NCBI RefSeq assembly: GCF_003865375.1
Contig: NZ_RQVS01000004.1
Span: 62,001 to 126,000, forward strand
Direction of reading: 5' to 3'
Source: Gulosibacter macacae
GTDB lineage: Bacteria; Actinomycetota; Actinomycetes; Actinomycetales; Microbacteriaceae
Length of the DNA stretch: 64,000 nucleotides
The notes under the pieces are model-generated. The model was given only the letters and a program-made list of their open reading frames with translations. It was not told the origin of the DNA and did not search any database. This document shows, piece after piece, positions 20,459 to 29,183 of the stretch (positions are counted from its first letter, which is position 1; each line of letters begins with the position of its first letter). Both the position numbers and the translations under genes were made by a program.

Positions 20459-20478
20459 GACTCCAGCCTCGCCGCTCG

Positions 20479-20531
20479 GTCACGTAATTGGATGCGGCAA
20501 GCGTCACGATTTCGACGTGACATTCGTCACG
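20479..20531 (-). promoter_or_regulatory. Cluster of GTCACG half-sites before the exporter operon
   Basis: GTCACG occurs at 20479-20484, 20503-20508 and 20526-20531, spaced 24 and 23 bp (about two helical turns). One inverted CGTGAC (20516-20521) forms a dyad with the second. This fits an operator for the operon's own LuxR-type regulator. The assignment is inferred from position only. Confidence 0.45.
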
Positions 20532-20549
20532 TTTCGACGGTTACGCGGG

Positions 20550-21731
20550 TCAGCGTCGGAAGCGCGGGATGTCGACGGAGTGGCCGGCGTCGGGACGCAC
20601 GATGACAGTCTGGTGCGCATCCAATTGCTCGGGTGCCCCAGCCGTCGATTCGTCAGCCGCAGCCCCTTCGACCGCCTCAGCGACCTCGAGATCAACGACG
20701 AGCGCCGCATCGGTAGCAACATTGCGCTTCAAGAGCGCCAACGCAATCGGGCCCTCGTCATAGTGTCGCACCGACGACGTGACCCGGCCGACCGGCTTCC
20801 CCGCTGCATCCTCGGCGAGGCGCACGAGCGCACCCGAACCGGGCAGTCGGCCGTCAATGCCGTCGAGATCAAGCAACGTCAGCCGGCGCGGCGGATGGCC
20901 GAGGTTATGCACCTTCGCGACCGTTTCTTGGCCCCGATAGCAGCCCTTCGACAGGTGCACCGACGAGCGCAAGAGATCAAGTTCGTGCGGCAGGATGCGG
21001 TCGTCAAACTCCGTCGCTGCGCGCGGTCGCCAGGCCGCCACCCGCAATGCTTCGAGTGCGAGTGCGCCGGCAACGTCAAGCTCGCCAGCACGCACCCGCG
21101 CGACGAGCGCGGCGCGACCGGCAGCATCAAGCAGGTGGATGCGCCGACGAAAGGTGCGACCGGGGTGCGAGTCGGGTGCCACGGCCGCGTAATTCGCGCC
21201 ACCGGGTGCCCCAGTCGCCCAGGGGTCGGTCCAGATGAGCGGCACGCCGTTCGGTGCGACGGCGCCCACATCAAGGCCCTGATCATCGAAGCTCGGTGCA
21301 ATCGTCGTGACCGCAAAGAACTCGTCGCTCACATCGGTCACTTCCACTCGCATGCGGAAGCGCATCTTGTGGAACCACGCGGCAACCGGCTCTGCCGCAT
21401 CCGGTTCGACGATGAGATATGCCGCAGTGCCGTCGTCGATGATGTCGAGCGCGTATTCGATGCGGCCCTGTTGGTTGAGTAGCAGCGTCTCGGCACTCGT
21501 GGCACCATCGGCACCCGCCACGAGCCGCTGCGAGGTGAGCGAGTCGATCCACGAGATGCGATCTTCACCGGCAATGCGCACGACGCCGAGGTGCGAGCCG
21601 TCAACAACCGCGCGACCGCGATCGAGCTTGCGCTGCTCGGGCATTGGCGCGCCATAGTGGGCCGGCACACCAGCATCGGGGGCGACCCCGGCAATGGCGC
21701 CGGGCAGGTCAAGAAATGGCGAGTGGGTCAC
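20550..21731 (-). CDS. ygfZ: Folate-binding protein YgfZ/GcvT-like
   Basis: This tetrahydrofolate-binding protein is related to the aminomethyltransferase GcvT. YgfZ supports assembly or repair of certain iron-sulfur enzymes. The protein has 393 residues with the diagnostic KGCYRGQE motif, whose Cys is conserved. N-terminal GcvT-like domains are followed by a C-terminal barrel. The GTG start directly abuts the stop of the nitrobindin-like gene upstream, so the two genes are co-translated. Confidence 0.93.
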   Translation of the reverse strand: MTHSPFLDLPGAIAGVAPDAGVPAHYGAPMPEQRKLDRGRAVVDGSHLGVVRIAGEDRISWIDSLTSQRLVAGADGATSAETLLLNQQGRIEYALDIIDDGTAAYLIVEPDAAEPVAAWFHKMRFRMRVEVTDVSDEFFAVTTIAPSFDDQGLDVGAVAPNGVPLIWTDPWATGAPGGANYAAVAPDSHPGRTFRRRIHLLDAAGRAALVARVRAGELDVAGALALEALRVAAWRPRAATEFDDRILPHELDLLRSSVHLSKGCYRGQETVAKVHNLGHPPRRLTLLDLDGIDGRLPGSGALVRLAEDAAGKPVGRVTSSVRHYDEGPIALALLKRNVATDAALVVDLEVAEAVEGAAADESTAGAPEQLDAHQTVIVRPDAGHSVDIPRFRR

Positions 21732-22388
21732 TTAGTTCGATTCAGCAGGGTCAACGCGGTCGAGTTGCGCGGAGGCGTGCGTCGCGAGCTCCTGGTCGAG
21801 CGCGGCGATATCCCACGCCCAGAACAGGCGATTCTGCACGAGTCCGTAGAGGCGGGTCGCCGAGCGGTAGTCCTCGGCGCCCTTCGCGCGCAGCACACCA
21901 TCGGTGGCGAGATCGACGCGGGGTCCGCGGATCATGCCGTAGTAGAGCTCAATCACGCCGGTCGGATGCGCGATCGAGACTTCAAGATCAAAGCCGCCGT
22001 CGCTATTGCGGAGGGTTTCGACGGCATCCGCGTTCGGCATCGACGAGTCCTGCGTCGGCGGCAGGAGCCCCGGGCCGACGTCGCCGGCGTCGCGTTCGCG
22101 AGCCAGGCGCCAATAGCCAACCTCGCCCGAGAGTGGCACGGCAACCGGCTCGGCGTCGTCGGCGTCCGTGGCTGCATCCGCGTCGTCAGCATCCGGCAAT
22201 AGCCACACTTGCGAGCGGTACTCGAGGTGCGGCAGATCGTCGTGCCGAAACTCAACGCGCTGGCGGAAGGGATGCATCCGAGTTTCGCCGTCGATGGCGT
22301 ACTCGACCATGCCCTCGCCCTCCCAGACTCCGATGAGCCAGGAAAGCGGCACAAGTTCGGGCGGCAGGCCCGTGGGGATTTCCATCAT
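21732..22388 (-). CDS. Nitrobindin-like heme-binding (FABP/DUF1794) protein
   Basis: This 218-residue beta-barrel protein starts with the family signature GVWEGEG (residues 20-26). Family members bind heme b and act on nitric oxide or peroxynitrite. Here an acidic Asp/Ala-rich insertion (about 66-80) enlarges one loop compared with the usual 160-190 residues. The C-terminal half retains the ELYYGMIRGPRVDL and TRLYGL strands. It precedes ygfZ without a gap, an arrangement seen in other actinobacteria. The activity is inferred from the family. Confidence 0.85.
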   Translation of the reverse strand: MMEIPTGLPPELVPLSWLIGVWEGEGMVEYAIDGETRMHPFRQRVEFRHDDLPHLEYRSQVWLLPDADDADAATDADDAEPVAVPLSGEVGYWRLARERDAGDVGPGLLPPTQDSSMPNADAVETLRNSDGGFDLEVSIAHPTGVIELYYGMIRGPRVDLATDGVLRAKGAEDYRSATRLYGLVQNRLFWAWDIAALDQELATHASAQLDRVDPAESN

Positions 22389-22412
22389 GAGCGGAGCTCG
22401 TGACGAGGAGGG

Positions 22413-22529
22413 TTAGCTCTGGCCCTTGAAGAGGCGACGGATGACCACCGTCGCGACGCCGAGGATGCCGAGGACGGCCGCGCCCAGCAGACCCATGAAC
22501 AGGTACTCGAAAAACATTGGCAGATCCAT
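22413..22529 (-). CDS. Small (38-residue) single-helix membrane protein
   Basis: A short frame encodes MDLPMFFEYLFMGLLGAAVL and continues to a basic RRLFKGQS end, giving one membrane helix (about 9-29) with a positive C-terminus. Support for a real gene is good: a TAGACT hexamer on the reverse strand (22536-22541) ends 6 bases before the ATG, the same leaderless signal found at many verified starts here. It also fits exactly between its neighbours. The function is unknown. Confidence 0.7.
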   Translation of the reverse strand: MDLPMFFEYLFMGLLGAAVLGILGVATVVIRRLFKGQS

Positions 22530-22556
22530 GCGGCCAGTCTAGCCGAGGCCCCGCCG

Positions 22557-22841
22557 CTACGACGACGTGAGCACGAGCCCGCCGGCGCCGGTGAGCACGA
22601 AGATGAGCGAGGCCGCCCCGAGTACGACGGCCGCACCGCCCAAACTCAGCGACATGCGGTGGATGAACCCCTCGGGTTTCGCGGTGACCAATTGCACGAG
22701 CGCCGCAAGAAACACGAGCATGAGCATCGCAATCGGCACCCAGGCCAGCTTGCGATCGTCAGCGGCGAGCACACCGACGAGGGCTGCGGCGACAACTGCC
22801 GAGACCCAGACGATGCCGATTCCCACGCGCTCCGATGACAT
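22557..22841 (-). CDS. Small three-helix membrane protein
   Basis: This 94-residue hypothetical protein has three hydrophobic segments (about 6-25, 33-53 and 65-92) joined by short charged loops, with a C-terminus ending GGLVLTSS. I chose ATG 22841 because hydrophobic family-like sequence begins there. The longer upstream extension runs across the divergent glnR promoter. No domain is recognised. Confidence 0.72.
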   Translation of the reverse strand: MSSERVGIGIVWVSAVVAAALVGVLAADDRKLAWVPIAMLMLVFLAALVQLVTAKPEGFIHRMSLSLGGAAVVLGAASLIFVLTGAGGLVLTSS

Positions 22842-22904
22842 GCATCCCATTGTGCCGGATGCCGCTCGGTACGATGGTGAGCGGAAATGAGAGGGAGGTG
22901 CCCG

Positions 22905-23639
22905 GTGGCAACGCTCGCACTCTTCAGCGCCCGAGGCATCGACGCAGCGCTTCCCGCCCTGGCGCTCCTCCCCCACACGGTGCGCGTCGTCGCGCCCTCA
23001 GCCGCCGGGCTCGCCGAGGCGGCACAGGCCGACCTCTATCTCGTTGACGGCACGAACGATCTCGTGTCGGCGAAGCGCCTGAGCCAATTGCTCCACACCG
23101 CGGCCCCGCTCGTACCCGTACTGCTCACGCTCACCGAGGGCGGCCTGCCCGCACTCAGCCGCGATTGGGGCCTTGCCGATGTGATCTTGCGCGATGCCGG
23201 ACCCGGCGAAATTGACGCCCGCATCCGGCTTCTGCACGTGCCGCAGGTTGTTGAGGAGCGCAGTGGCACGGTGCGCGTCGGTTCGCTCATCATCGACGAA
23301 GACTCCTATGCCGCAACCTTCCGCGGTCGCACCCTCGATCTCACCTACAAAGAGTTCGAATTATTGCGACACCTGGCTGCGCATCCCGAGGTCGTGTTCA
23401 CCCGCGAGCGCCTCCTCGACGAGGTCTGGGGCTACGACTACTACGGCGGCACCCGCACAGTCGATGTGCACGTGCGACGCCTGCGCGCCAAACTCGGCGA
23501 CCACGAGACCGTGATTGGTACGGTGCGCAATGTTGGCTATCGCCTGCTGCGCCCGGGTACTGACGAGGATGCGTTGCTTCCGGGTGCCGGTGACGTCACC
23601 GACCTTCGTCCGCTCACGTCGCAGGAGGCTGCCTCATGA
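22905..23639 (+). CDS. glnR: Nitrogen regulator GlnR (atypical OmpR-family regulator)
   Basis: GlnR is the global nitrogen-assimilation regulator of many actinobacteria, controlling genes such as glnA and amtB. The protein has 244 residues. The receiver-like domain starts with FSARGIDAALPALALLPHTV and keeps the GlnR-type NDL and DWGL segments. The winged helix has DLTYKEFELLRHLA and WGYDYYGGTRTVDVHVRRLR. I chose the GTG at 22905, with GGGAGG about 7 bases upstream. TACGAT (22870-22875) is a likely -10. It overlaps mshD by 4 bp (ATGA), the same pairing as Rv0818-mshD in M. tuberculosis. Confidence 0.94.
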   Translation: MATLALFSARGIDAALPALALLPHTVRVVAPSAAGLAEAAQADLYLVDGTNDLVSAKRLSQLLHTAAPLVPVLLTLTEGGLPALSRDWGLADVILRDAGPGEIDARIRLLHVPQVVEERSGTVRVGSLIIDEDSYAATFRGRTLDLTYKEFELLRHLAAHPEVVFTRERLLDEVWGYDYYGGTRTVDVHVRRLRAKLGDHETVIGTVRNVGYRLLRPGTDEDALLPGAGDVTDLRPLTSQEAAS

Positions 23640-24514
23640 CCCCATCGCTCACGCCGATTCGCGGTGACGAACTCGGTGCCGCGCTCGGCGCATTCAGTGA
23701 AGCCGTGACCACCGTTGACGGGGTCGCTCCCTTTAATGAGGAGACGCTGCTGCGCCCCGAGGCACGCACCGGCTTCGTGATTGATGGCGAGGATGCTCCG
23801 CTCGCACTCGCGCTCGGTCACCACCTCGATGACCGCAGCTTTGAAGCCGAGCTTGCCGTGGAGCCGGACGCGCGCCGGGCTGGCCTCGGCCGTGCACTCG
23901 TCGAGCGGCTCGTCGAGATCACGGGTGAGCAGCCCTTGAGCGTTTGGGCGCACGGCGATCTCCCCGGCGCCCGCGCGCTCGCTGATCGGCTTGGATTCAC
24001 GGCGGTACGCACGCTCTATGTGCTTGAGAAGCCGCTCGACGGCGAACTGCCCGCTCCGCAGCCGGCCGCAGGCACCCGCATCCGCGCCTTTGACCCCGCC
24101 ACCGACGCTGACGCCTGGGTTGCGCTGAATGCCCGCGCGTTTGCCGACCACCCCGAGCAGGGGCGACTGCAACGAGCTGACCTTGACGCTCGGATGCAGC
24201 AATCGTGGTTCCGTGCCAATGATTTCCTCGTGCTCGTCGACGAGCACGAGCGGCTCATCGGCTACAACTGGTGCAAGGTCATCGAGAGTGATGCCGGCAT
24301 CGACGAGGCTGAGATTTACGTCATCGGCATCGACCCGGATGCCGCTCGTGCCGGTCATGGCACGGCGCTCATGCGTGCTGGGATGCAGCACCTGCGCGCG
24401 CGTGGCGCGGACTCGGTAGTTCTTTATGTCGACGGCGGAAACGAACGCGCGGTGTCGCTCTATCGGCGCCTCGGTTTCGTGAACCGCGCTGTCGACGTGC
24501 AGTACCGCAACTAG
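23636..24514 (+). CDS. mshD: Mycothiol synthase
   Basis: This enzyme transfers acetyl from acetyl-CoA to Cys-GlcN-Ins in the last step of mycothiol synthesis, the thiol redox buffer of actinobacteria. Its 292 residues form two GNAT domains. The N-terminal half has VEPDARRAGLGRALVERLVE, and the C-terminal half has the second acetyl-CoA loop DPDAARAGHGTALMRAGMQHL and LYVDGGNERAVSLYRRLGF. The ATG overlaps the glnR stop, indicating coupled expression. Its presence marks the organism as an actinobacterium. Confidence 0.96.
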   Translation: MTPSLTPIRGDELGAALGAFSEAVTTVDGVAPFNEETLLRPEARTGFVIDGEDAPLALALGHHLDDRSFEAELAVEPDARRAGLGRALVERLVEITGEQPLSVWAHGDLPGARALADRLGFTAVRTLYVLEKPLDGELPAPQPAAGTRIRAFDPATDADAWVALNARAFADHPEQGRLQRADLDARMQQSWFRANDFLVLVDEHERLIGYNWCKVIESDAGIDEAEIYVIGIDPDAARAGHGTALMRAGMQHLRARGADSVVLYVDGGNERAVSLYRRLGFVNRAVDVQYRN

Positions 24515-24517
24515 CCG

Positions 24518-24594
24518 CACTTCGAGTGCCTCAGTGCACGAGCCGTCGCGCTGAAACACTCGAAACTCCCGCGCGCTGAGGTTCTCGAAGCGCA
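24518..24594. repeat. Dispersed type B repeat between mshD and ppk1
   Basis: CACTTCGAGTGCCTCAGTGC and GCGCGCTGAGGTTCTCGAAG, about 32 bp apart, form an imperfect inverted pair. The same two words recur at 47117-47172. Confidence 0.75.
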
Positions 24595-24632
24595 GCCACT
24601 CACGTTCATCCACCAGTGACAGGATCACCGTC

Positions 24633-26744
24633 ATGAACTTCCCGCTCGACACGCTCGACGACCTTGGTCTCGACCGCTACATCGACCGCGAGCTGAGCTG
24701 GCTCGCCTTTAATCAGCGCGTGCTTGAACTCGGCGAGGACAAGTCGCTACCGCTGCTTGAACGCTCCAACTTCCTCGCGATCTTCCCCTCGAACCTCGAC
24801 GAGTGGTTCATGGTGCGTGTCGCCGGTCTCAAGCGCCGCATCGATACCGGCCTTGCGGTACCGACGCCCGCGGGCGTCGCTCCCACCGACGAACTCGCGC
24901 AGATTCGCACCAAGGCGCGCGAGCTGCAGCTGCGCCACGCGGCGGCGTTCAACGATGATGTGCGCCCTGCGCTTGCTGCAGAAGGTATCCGCATCCTCTC
25001 GTGGGCCGAGCTCAGCGATGGCGCGCGCGAGCACCTCCACGAAGTCTTCCTCAGCGAGATCTTCCCGGTACTCATGCCGCTCGCCGTCGACCCGGCGCAT
25101 CCCTTTCCCTATATTTCGGGGCTCTCGCTCAATCTCTCGGTGCGGGTGCACAATCCGGTGACGAAGAAGACTGAATTTGCCCGCCTCAAGGTGCCGCCGG
25201 TGCTCCCGCGACTGTTCCCGCTGCGTGCTCCCGAGGGCGAGAGCTGGTTCATCCTGCTCGAGGACCTCATCGCGCACCACCTCGACGCGCTCTTCCCGGG
25301 CATGCAGGTCATCGACCACCACGCCTTCCGCATCACCCGCAACGAAGACGTGACGATCGAAGAAGACGAGACCGAGAACCTGTTGCAGGCGCTCGAAAAG
25401 GAACTGCTGCGGCGCCGCTTTGGCCCGCCCATTCGCCTCGAGGTCTCGGACGACATGGACGTCGAGACGCTGAACCTTCTCAAGGATGAGCTCGACATCA
25501 CCGACGACGAGGTCACCGTGCTCTCGGGCCCGCTCGACCTCACCGCGTTGTTCGGTCTCGGCGGCGTGCGTCGCCCCGACCTCAAGTTCGCCACCCACGT
25601 GCCGCAGACGGCCGCCGCCTTCCGCACGAGCGATTCCGATGAGCAGGCCGATATTTTCGGCGCGATTGCCGAGCGCGATGTGCTTGTGCAGCATCCCTAT
25701 GAATCGTTCTCGACGAGCGTGCAGGCGTTCATTGAGCAGGCCGCGAGCGACCCGGATGTGCTCGCGATCAAGCAGACGCTCTACCGCACCTCGGGTGACT
25801 CCCCCATCATCGCCTCGCTGATCAAGGCGGCCGAGTCGGGTAAGCAGGTGCTCGCGCTCGTTGAGATCAAGGCCCGCTTCGACGAGCAGAACAATATCGT
25901 TTGGGCGCGCAAGCTCGAGAAGGCTGGCGTGCACGTGGTCTACGGCCTGGTCGGCCTCAAGACGCACTGCAAGCTGCTGCAGGTGATTCGCCGCGAGGAT
26001 GGCCGGCTGCGCACCTACAACCACATCGGCACCGGCAACTACAACCCGAAGACCTCGCGCATCTATGAGGACCTCGGGCTCTTCACCCGCGACGAAGAGG
26101 TGTCGGGCGACATTACGCGCCTGTTTAACCAGCTCTCGGGCTACGCGATCGAGCGCGATTTCAAGCGCCTGCTCGTCGCTCCCCTGCACCTGCGCAAGGG
26201 CCTGCTTGACCTCATCGAGCAGGAGCGCCAGGCAGCATTGCGCGGCGAGCCGGCCCGCGTGCGCGTCAAGGTGAACTCGATGATCGACGAGCAGTTCATC
26301 GACGCGCTCTACGCGGCCAGCCGCGCCGGGGTGCAGGTCGACGTATTCGTGCGTGGCATCTGCGGGGTGCGCCCGGGCGTGCCCGGGATGAGCGAGAACA
26401 TCCGGGTGCGTTCGGTCATCGGTCGCTACCTCGAGCACTCGCGCATCTTTGCCTTCCACAACGGCGGCGATGAGCAGGTCTATATGGGGTCGGCCGACAT
26501 GATGCACCGCAACCTCGACCGCCGCATCGAGGCGCTCGTGCGCCTGAGCGACCCCGACCACGTGCAGCAGTGCATCGACATGTTTGAGCTCGCGATGTCG
26601 GATGGCACCTCGACCTTCCACATGGGATCAGATGGTGTGTGGACGCGACACCACGTCGACGCTGCGGGCAATCCGCTGCTCGATATGCACGACGAGATGA
26701 TGCGCCGCATCGTCGCCCGCCCGCGCCTGCACTCACTGCGGTAG
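24633..26744 (+). CDS. ppk1: Polyphosphate kinase 1
   Basis: This enzyme reversibly polymerises the gamma-phosphate of ATP into inorganic polyphosphate. The protein has 703 residues with the four-domain PPK1 layout: N-domain (from DRYIDRELSWLAFNQRVLEL), head, and two phospholipase-D-like domains. The autophosphorylated His lies in YNHIGTGNYNPKTSRIYED (about residue 464), with the second His in EHSRIFAFHNGG (about 602). A phosphate-related location (glnR, phoU, pst) fits phosphate storage. mutT1 follows closely, as in mycobacteria. Confidence 0.97.
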   Translation: MNFPLDTLDDLGLDRYIDRELSWLAFNQRVLELGEDKSLPLLERSNFLAIFPSNLDEWFMVRVAGLKRRIDTGLAVPTPAGVAPTDELAQIRTKARELQLRHAAAFNDDVRPALAAEGIRILSWAELSDGAREHLHEVFLSEIFPVLMPLAVDPAHPFPYISGLSLNLSVRVHNPVTKKTEFARLKVPPVLPRLFPLRAPEGESWFILLEDLIAHHLDALFPGMQVIDHHAFRITRNEDVTIEEDETENLLQALEKELLRRRFGPPIRLEVSDDMDVETLNLLKDELDITDDEVTVLSGPLDLTALFGLGGVRRPDLKFATHVPQTAAAFRTSDSDEQADIFGAIAERDVLVQHPYESFSTSVQAFIEQAASDPDVLAIKQTLYRTSGDSPIIASLIKAAESGKQVLALVEIKARFDEQNNIVWARKLEKAGVHVVYGLVGLKTHCKLLQVIRREDGRLRTYNHIGTGNYNPKTSRIYEDLGLFTRDEEVSGDITRLFNQLSGYAIERDFKRLLVAPLHLRKGLLDLIEQERQAALRGEPARVRVKVNSMIDEQFIDALYAASRAGVQVDVFVRGICGVRPGVPGMSENIRVRSVIGRYLEHSRIFAFHNGGDEQVYMGSADMMHRNLDRRIEALVRLSDPDHVQQCIDMFELAMSDGTSTFHMGSDGVWTRHHVDAAGNPLLDMHDEMMRRIVARPRLHSLR

Positions 26745-26790
26745 CGTCGAGTCGCCAGCCCGCTCGCCAAGCTCAAATGAGGATGCGTTA

Positions 26791-27738
26791 ATGCCAGTTT
26801 CCGTGGATCCGGACACCACTGTCTACGCCGCCGGCGCGCTGCTGTGGCGCGTCGAGGCCGGCAAGATACGGGTGCTCCTCATCCATCGCGAACGTCACGG
26901 CGACTACTCGCTGCCGAAGGGCAAAGTGGATGCGGGAGAAACGCTCCCCGAGACCGCCGTTCGTGAGGTTTGGGAAGAGACGGGCTACCGAGTCGCACTC
27001 GGCGCGCCGCTCGGGTTCATCGACTATGTGCTTCCCTCGGGACGCCCGAAGGAAGTGCACTACTGGTCGTGCGAGATCGGTGAGGCCGACTACCAGGCCC
27101 ACGAGTTTCGGCCCAATAGCGAGGTCGACCAGCTCGAGTGGATGTCACCGAAGAAGGCCCTCGCACGCCTGAGCTATGAGCGCGATCGCGAGGTCGTGCA
27201 ATTGCTGCTCGATCGCATTGAGCGCGGCGTTGCCCGCACCTTTCCGATCATTGCGCTACGGCATTCCAAGGCGGTGCCGCCGCTGTCCTGGCCCGGCGAT
27301 GACGACTCGCGACCGCTCACCGCACGCGGCAAAGCGCAGTCTGAGCAGATCGTGCCGATCTTGCGGGCCTATCTGCCGCAGCGCATCGTGACGTCGACGG
27401 CCGTTCGCTGCCGCGCAACTATTGCGCCGCTCGCACATGAGGTCGGCATCACGCCCGAAAGTGTGCGCGCACTTTCGCAATCGGCAAGCGCATCCGATGG
27501 CGCGATTCGCCAGGTATTCGATGGCATCCTCGCCGCTCGCGACGCGGTCGTCGTGTGCAGCCACTCGCCAGTGATGCCGGAGATCGTCTCGAGCCTCGCC
27601 CACGCCACCCAGACGCGTCTGAGCGGTCTCTCGCGCCAGGCAATGTTGTCGACGGCCGAATGCTCCGTCATGCACGTTCCAAGCGATGATCCGAGCCGCG
27701 GCATCGTTGCGGCAGAGACTCACGGGCCAATTATTTAG
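26791..27738 (+). CDS. mutT1: MutT1-like NUDIX hydrolase with histidine-phosphatase domain
   Basis: This two-domain housekeeping enzyme sanitises oxidised nucleotides such as 8-oxo-dGTP and related diadenosine phosphates. The N-terminal NUDIX domain carries a complete Nudix box (Gly44-x5-Glu50-x7-REVWEETGY, to residue 66). The C-terminal domain (about 155-315) is histidine-phosphatase-like, with LRHSKA replacing the usual RHG and a later CSHSPVMPEI. Length (315) and the ppk1-mutT1 order match M. tuberculosis Rv2984-Rv2985. Confidence 0.9.
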   Translation: MPVSVDPDTTVYAAGALLWRVEAGKIRVLLIHRERHGDYSLPKGKVDAGETLPETAVREVWEETGYRVALGAPLGFIDYVLPSGRPKEVHYWSCEIGEADYQAHEFRPNSEVDQLEWMSPKKALARLSYERDREVVQLLLDRIERGVARTFPIIALRHSKAVPPLSWPGDDDSRPLTARGKAQSEQIVPILRAYLPQRIVTSTAVRCRATIAPLAHEVGITPESVRALSQSASASDGAIRQVFDGILAARDAVVVCSHSPVMPEIVSSLAHATQTRLSGLSRQAMLSTAECSVMHVPSDDPSRGIVAAETHGPII

Positions 27739-27801
27739 CGCCTCCGACGAGGGGTTTTGCGAGAACGTCACTAGTGACGAGCGCACTTAAGAATGCCATT
27801 C

Positions 27802-27819
27802 GTTTACCTTACGTTCACC
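27802..27819 (+). promoter_or_regulatory. PHO box before pstS
   Basis: GTTTACC (27802-27808), TTAC, then GTTCACC (27813-27819) are two direct repeat units in 11-bp register, matching the actinobacterial PhoP/RegX3-type PHO box. A possible -10 (TAGCGT, 27851-27856) lies downstream. Confidence 0.75.
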
Positions 27820-27905
27820 TGCGCACCGCCGCGCGGTCACCGACGACCCTTAGCGTCACTGCGAACCCGTTCTGGTTCCCAAACCACCTGCATGGAGGAC
27901 ATTCA

Positions 27906-29039
27906 ATGAAGCTTTCGCGCGTCGGCACCTCGCTCGCCATGACCGCCATCGCCGCTCTTACGCTCGCTGGCTGCGCCGGCGGCGGCACCCCCGCTGCGAC
28001 CGACGGTGCTGCCACCGACGGTGCCGCTTCGACCGACGGCGCTTCGGCCGGCGGCTCGCTCTCGGGCAACCTCGAGGCCACGGGCGCCAGCTCGATGGAA
28101 AAGGCTCAGGTTAACGGCTGGGTCCCCGGCTTCCAGGCTGTTCAGCCGGACGTCGTCGTGAACTACACCGCAACCGGTTCGGGCACCGGCCGCGAGAACT
28201 TCCTCGCTGGCCAGTCGCACTTCATCGGTTCGGACCGCGCCTACAAGCTTGACGAGATCTCGGCTGGCGGCTTCTCGCTCTGCGCCGACGGTACCCCGCT
28301 CGTCGAGTTCCCGGCCTACATCTCGCCGATCGCAATCGCCTACAACCTCCCGGGCGTTGAGAGCCTCAAGCTCGACGCAACCGTGATCGCCAACATCTTC
28401 GCTGGCAAGATCACCACCTGGAACGACCCGGCCATCGCCGCCCTCAACGAAGGCGTCGAGCTCCCCTCGTCGAACATCACCGCTGTGCACCGTGGTGACA
28501 AGTCGGGCACCACCGGCAACTTCCTCTCGTACCTCGAGGAAGCCGCTCCCGAGGCTTGGACCTACGGCACCGACGACACCTTCCCGGCTGAGCTCGGTGG
28601 CGAGTCGGCAGACAAGACCGCTGGTGTTGCTGCTGCAATCGAGGGTGGCGAGAACACCATCGGTTACCTCGACGCCTCGGCTGCTTCGAACCTCCAGGTT
28701 GCTGAGATCAAGTCGGGCAACGACTTCGTTGCTTACTCGCCCGAGGCTGCTGCTGCAGTCGTCGGCGGCTCGCCGCTCGAAGAGGGCCGCGAGAAGACTG
28801 ACGTCGTCTACAAGCTCGACTACACCGGCGTTGAGGGTGCTTACCCGATCGTCCTCGTCTCGTACCTCATCGGTTGCTCGGAGTACAAGGACGCCGCCAC
28901 TGGTGAGCTCGTGAAGGCGTACTTCGAGTACGTCGTCTCGGAAGAGGGCCAGGCTGCTGCCGTTGAGGCCGCCCAGAGCGCGCCGATCTCGGACGAGGTC
29001 CGCACCGCTGCTCTCGACGCGATCGCGACCATCAAGTAG
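27906..29039 (+). CDS. pstS: Phosphate ABC transporter substrate-binding lipoprotein PstS
   Basis: PstS captures phosphate outside the membrane for PstCAB. The 377-residue precursor has a signal peptide with lipobox LAGC (Cys23), then an Ala/Thr/Gly/Asp/Ser-rich spacer. The binding domain opens with GASSMEKAQVNGWVPGF and includes the phosphate-contact segment GSGTGRENFLAG and RGDKSGTTGNFLSYL. I chose ATG 27906 because GGAGG lies 7 bp upstream and the signal peptide starts there. A PHO box lies about 87 bp upstream. Confidence 0.97.
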   Translation: MKLSRVGTSLAMTAIAALTLAGCAGGGTPAATDGAATDGAASTDGASAGGSLSGNLEATGASSMEKAQVNGWVPGFQAVQPDVVVNYTATGSGTGRENFLAGQSHFIGSDRAYKLDEISAGGFSLCADGTPLVEFPAYISPIAIAYNLPGVESLKLDATVIANIFAGKITTWNDPAIAALNEGVELPSSNITAVHRGDKSGTTGNFLSYLEEAAPEAWTYGTDDTFPAELGGESADKTAGVAAAIEGGENTIGYLDASAASNLQVAEIKSGNDFVAYSPEAAAAVVGGSPLEEGREKTDVVYKLDYTGVEGAYPIVLVSYLIGCSEYKDAATGELVKAYFEYVVSEEGQAAAVEAAQSAPISDEVRTAALDAIATIK

Positions 29040-29048
29040 CAATTCCTT

Positions 29049-29114
29049 GATTCGAGCCTGACTCGAATCACCAGACGATCTCGCCCGGTGCCGCGCTTAT
29101 CGCCGGCACCGGGC
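29049..29114 (+). terminator. Two hairpins between pstS and pstC
   Basis: An 8-bp stem (29049-29056 and 29062-29069) and an 11-bp GC-rich stem (29083-29093 and 29104-29114) lie in the pstS-pstC gap with no long U-run. They probably cause partial termination or protect the pstS message, so the binding protein is made in excess. Confidence 0.6.
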
Positions 29115-29183
29115 CTGATCGTTTGAATGGAAACTCCCACCCCAAGTCCTCCAGCTCGAAGCTTCGCCAGGAAGGCCACTTTG

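Noticed and set aside
24604-24632. Possible PHO box (GTTCATC) before ppk1
   Set aside because: Only one half-site is present and the next unit in 11-bp register does not match.
24747-26621. A 624-codon open frame antisense to ppk1
   Set aside because: It lies fully inside a well-conserved gene and has Arg/Glu/Val-biased composition with no motif. It is a shadow.
27903-29042. A 379-codon open frame antisense to pstS
   Set aside because: It is a composition-driven mirror of pstS with no recognisable domain.
29041-29114. A riboswitch or extra gene between pstS and pstC
   Set aside because: The region has two simple hairpins and no frame or conserved aptamer blocks. It is better read as an intercistronic terminator or stability element.
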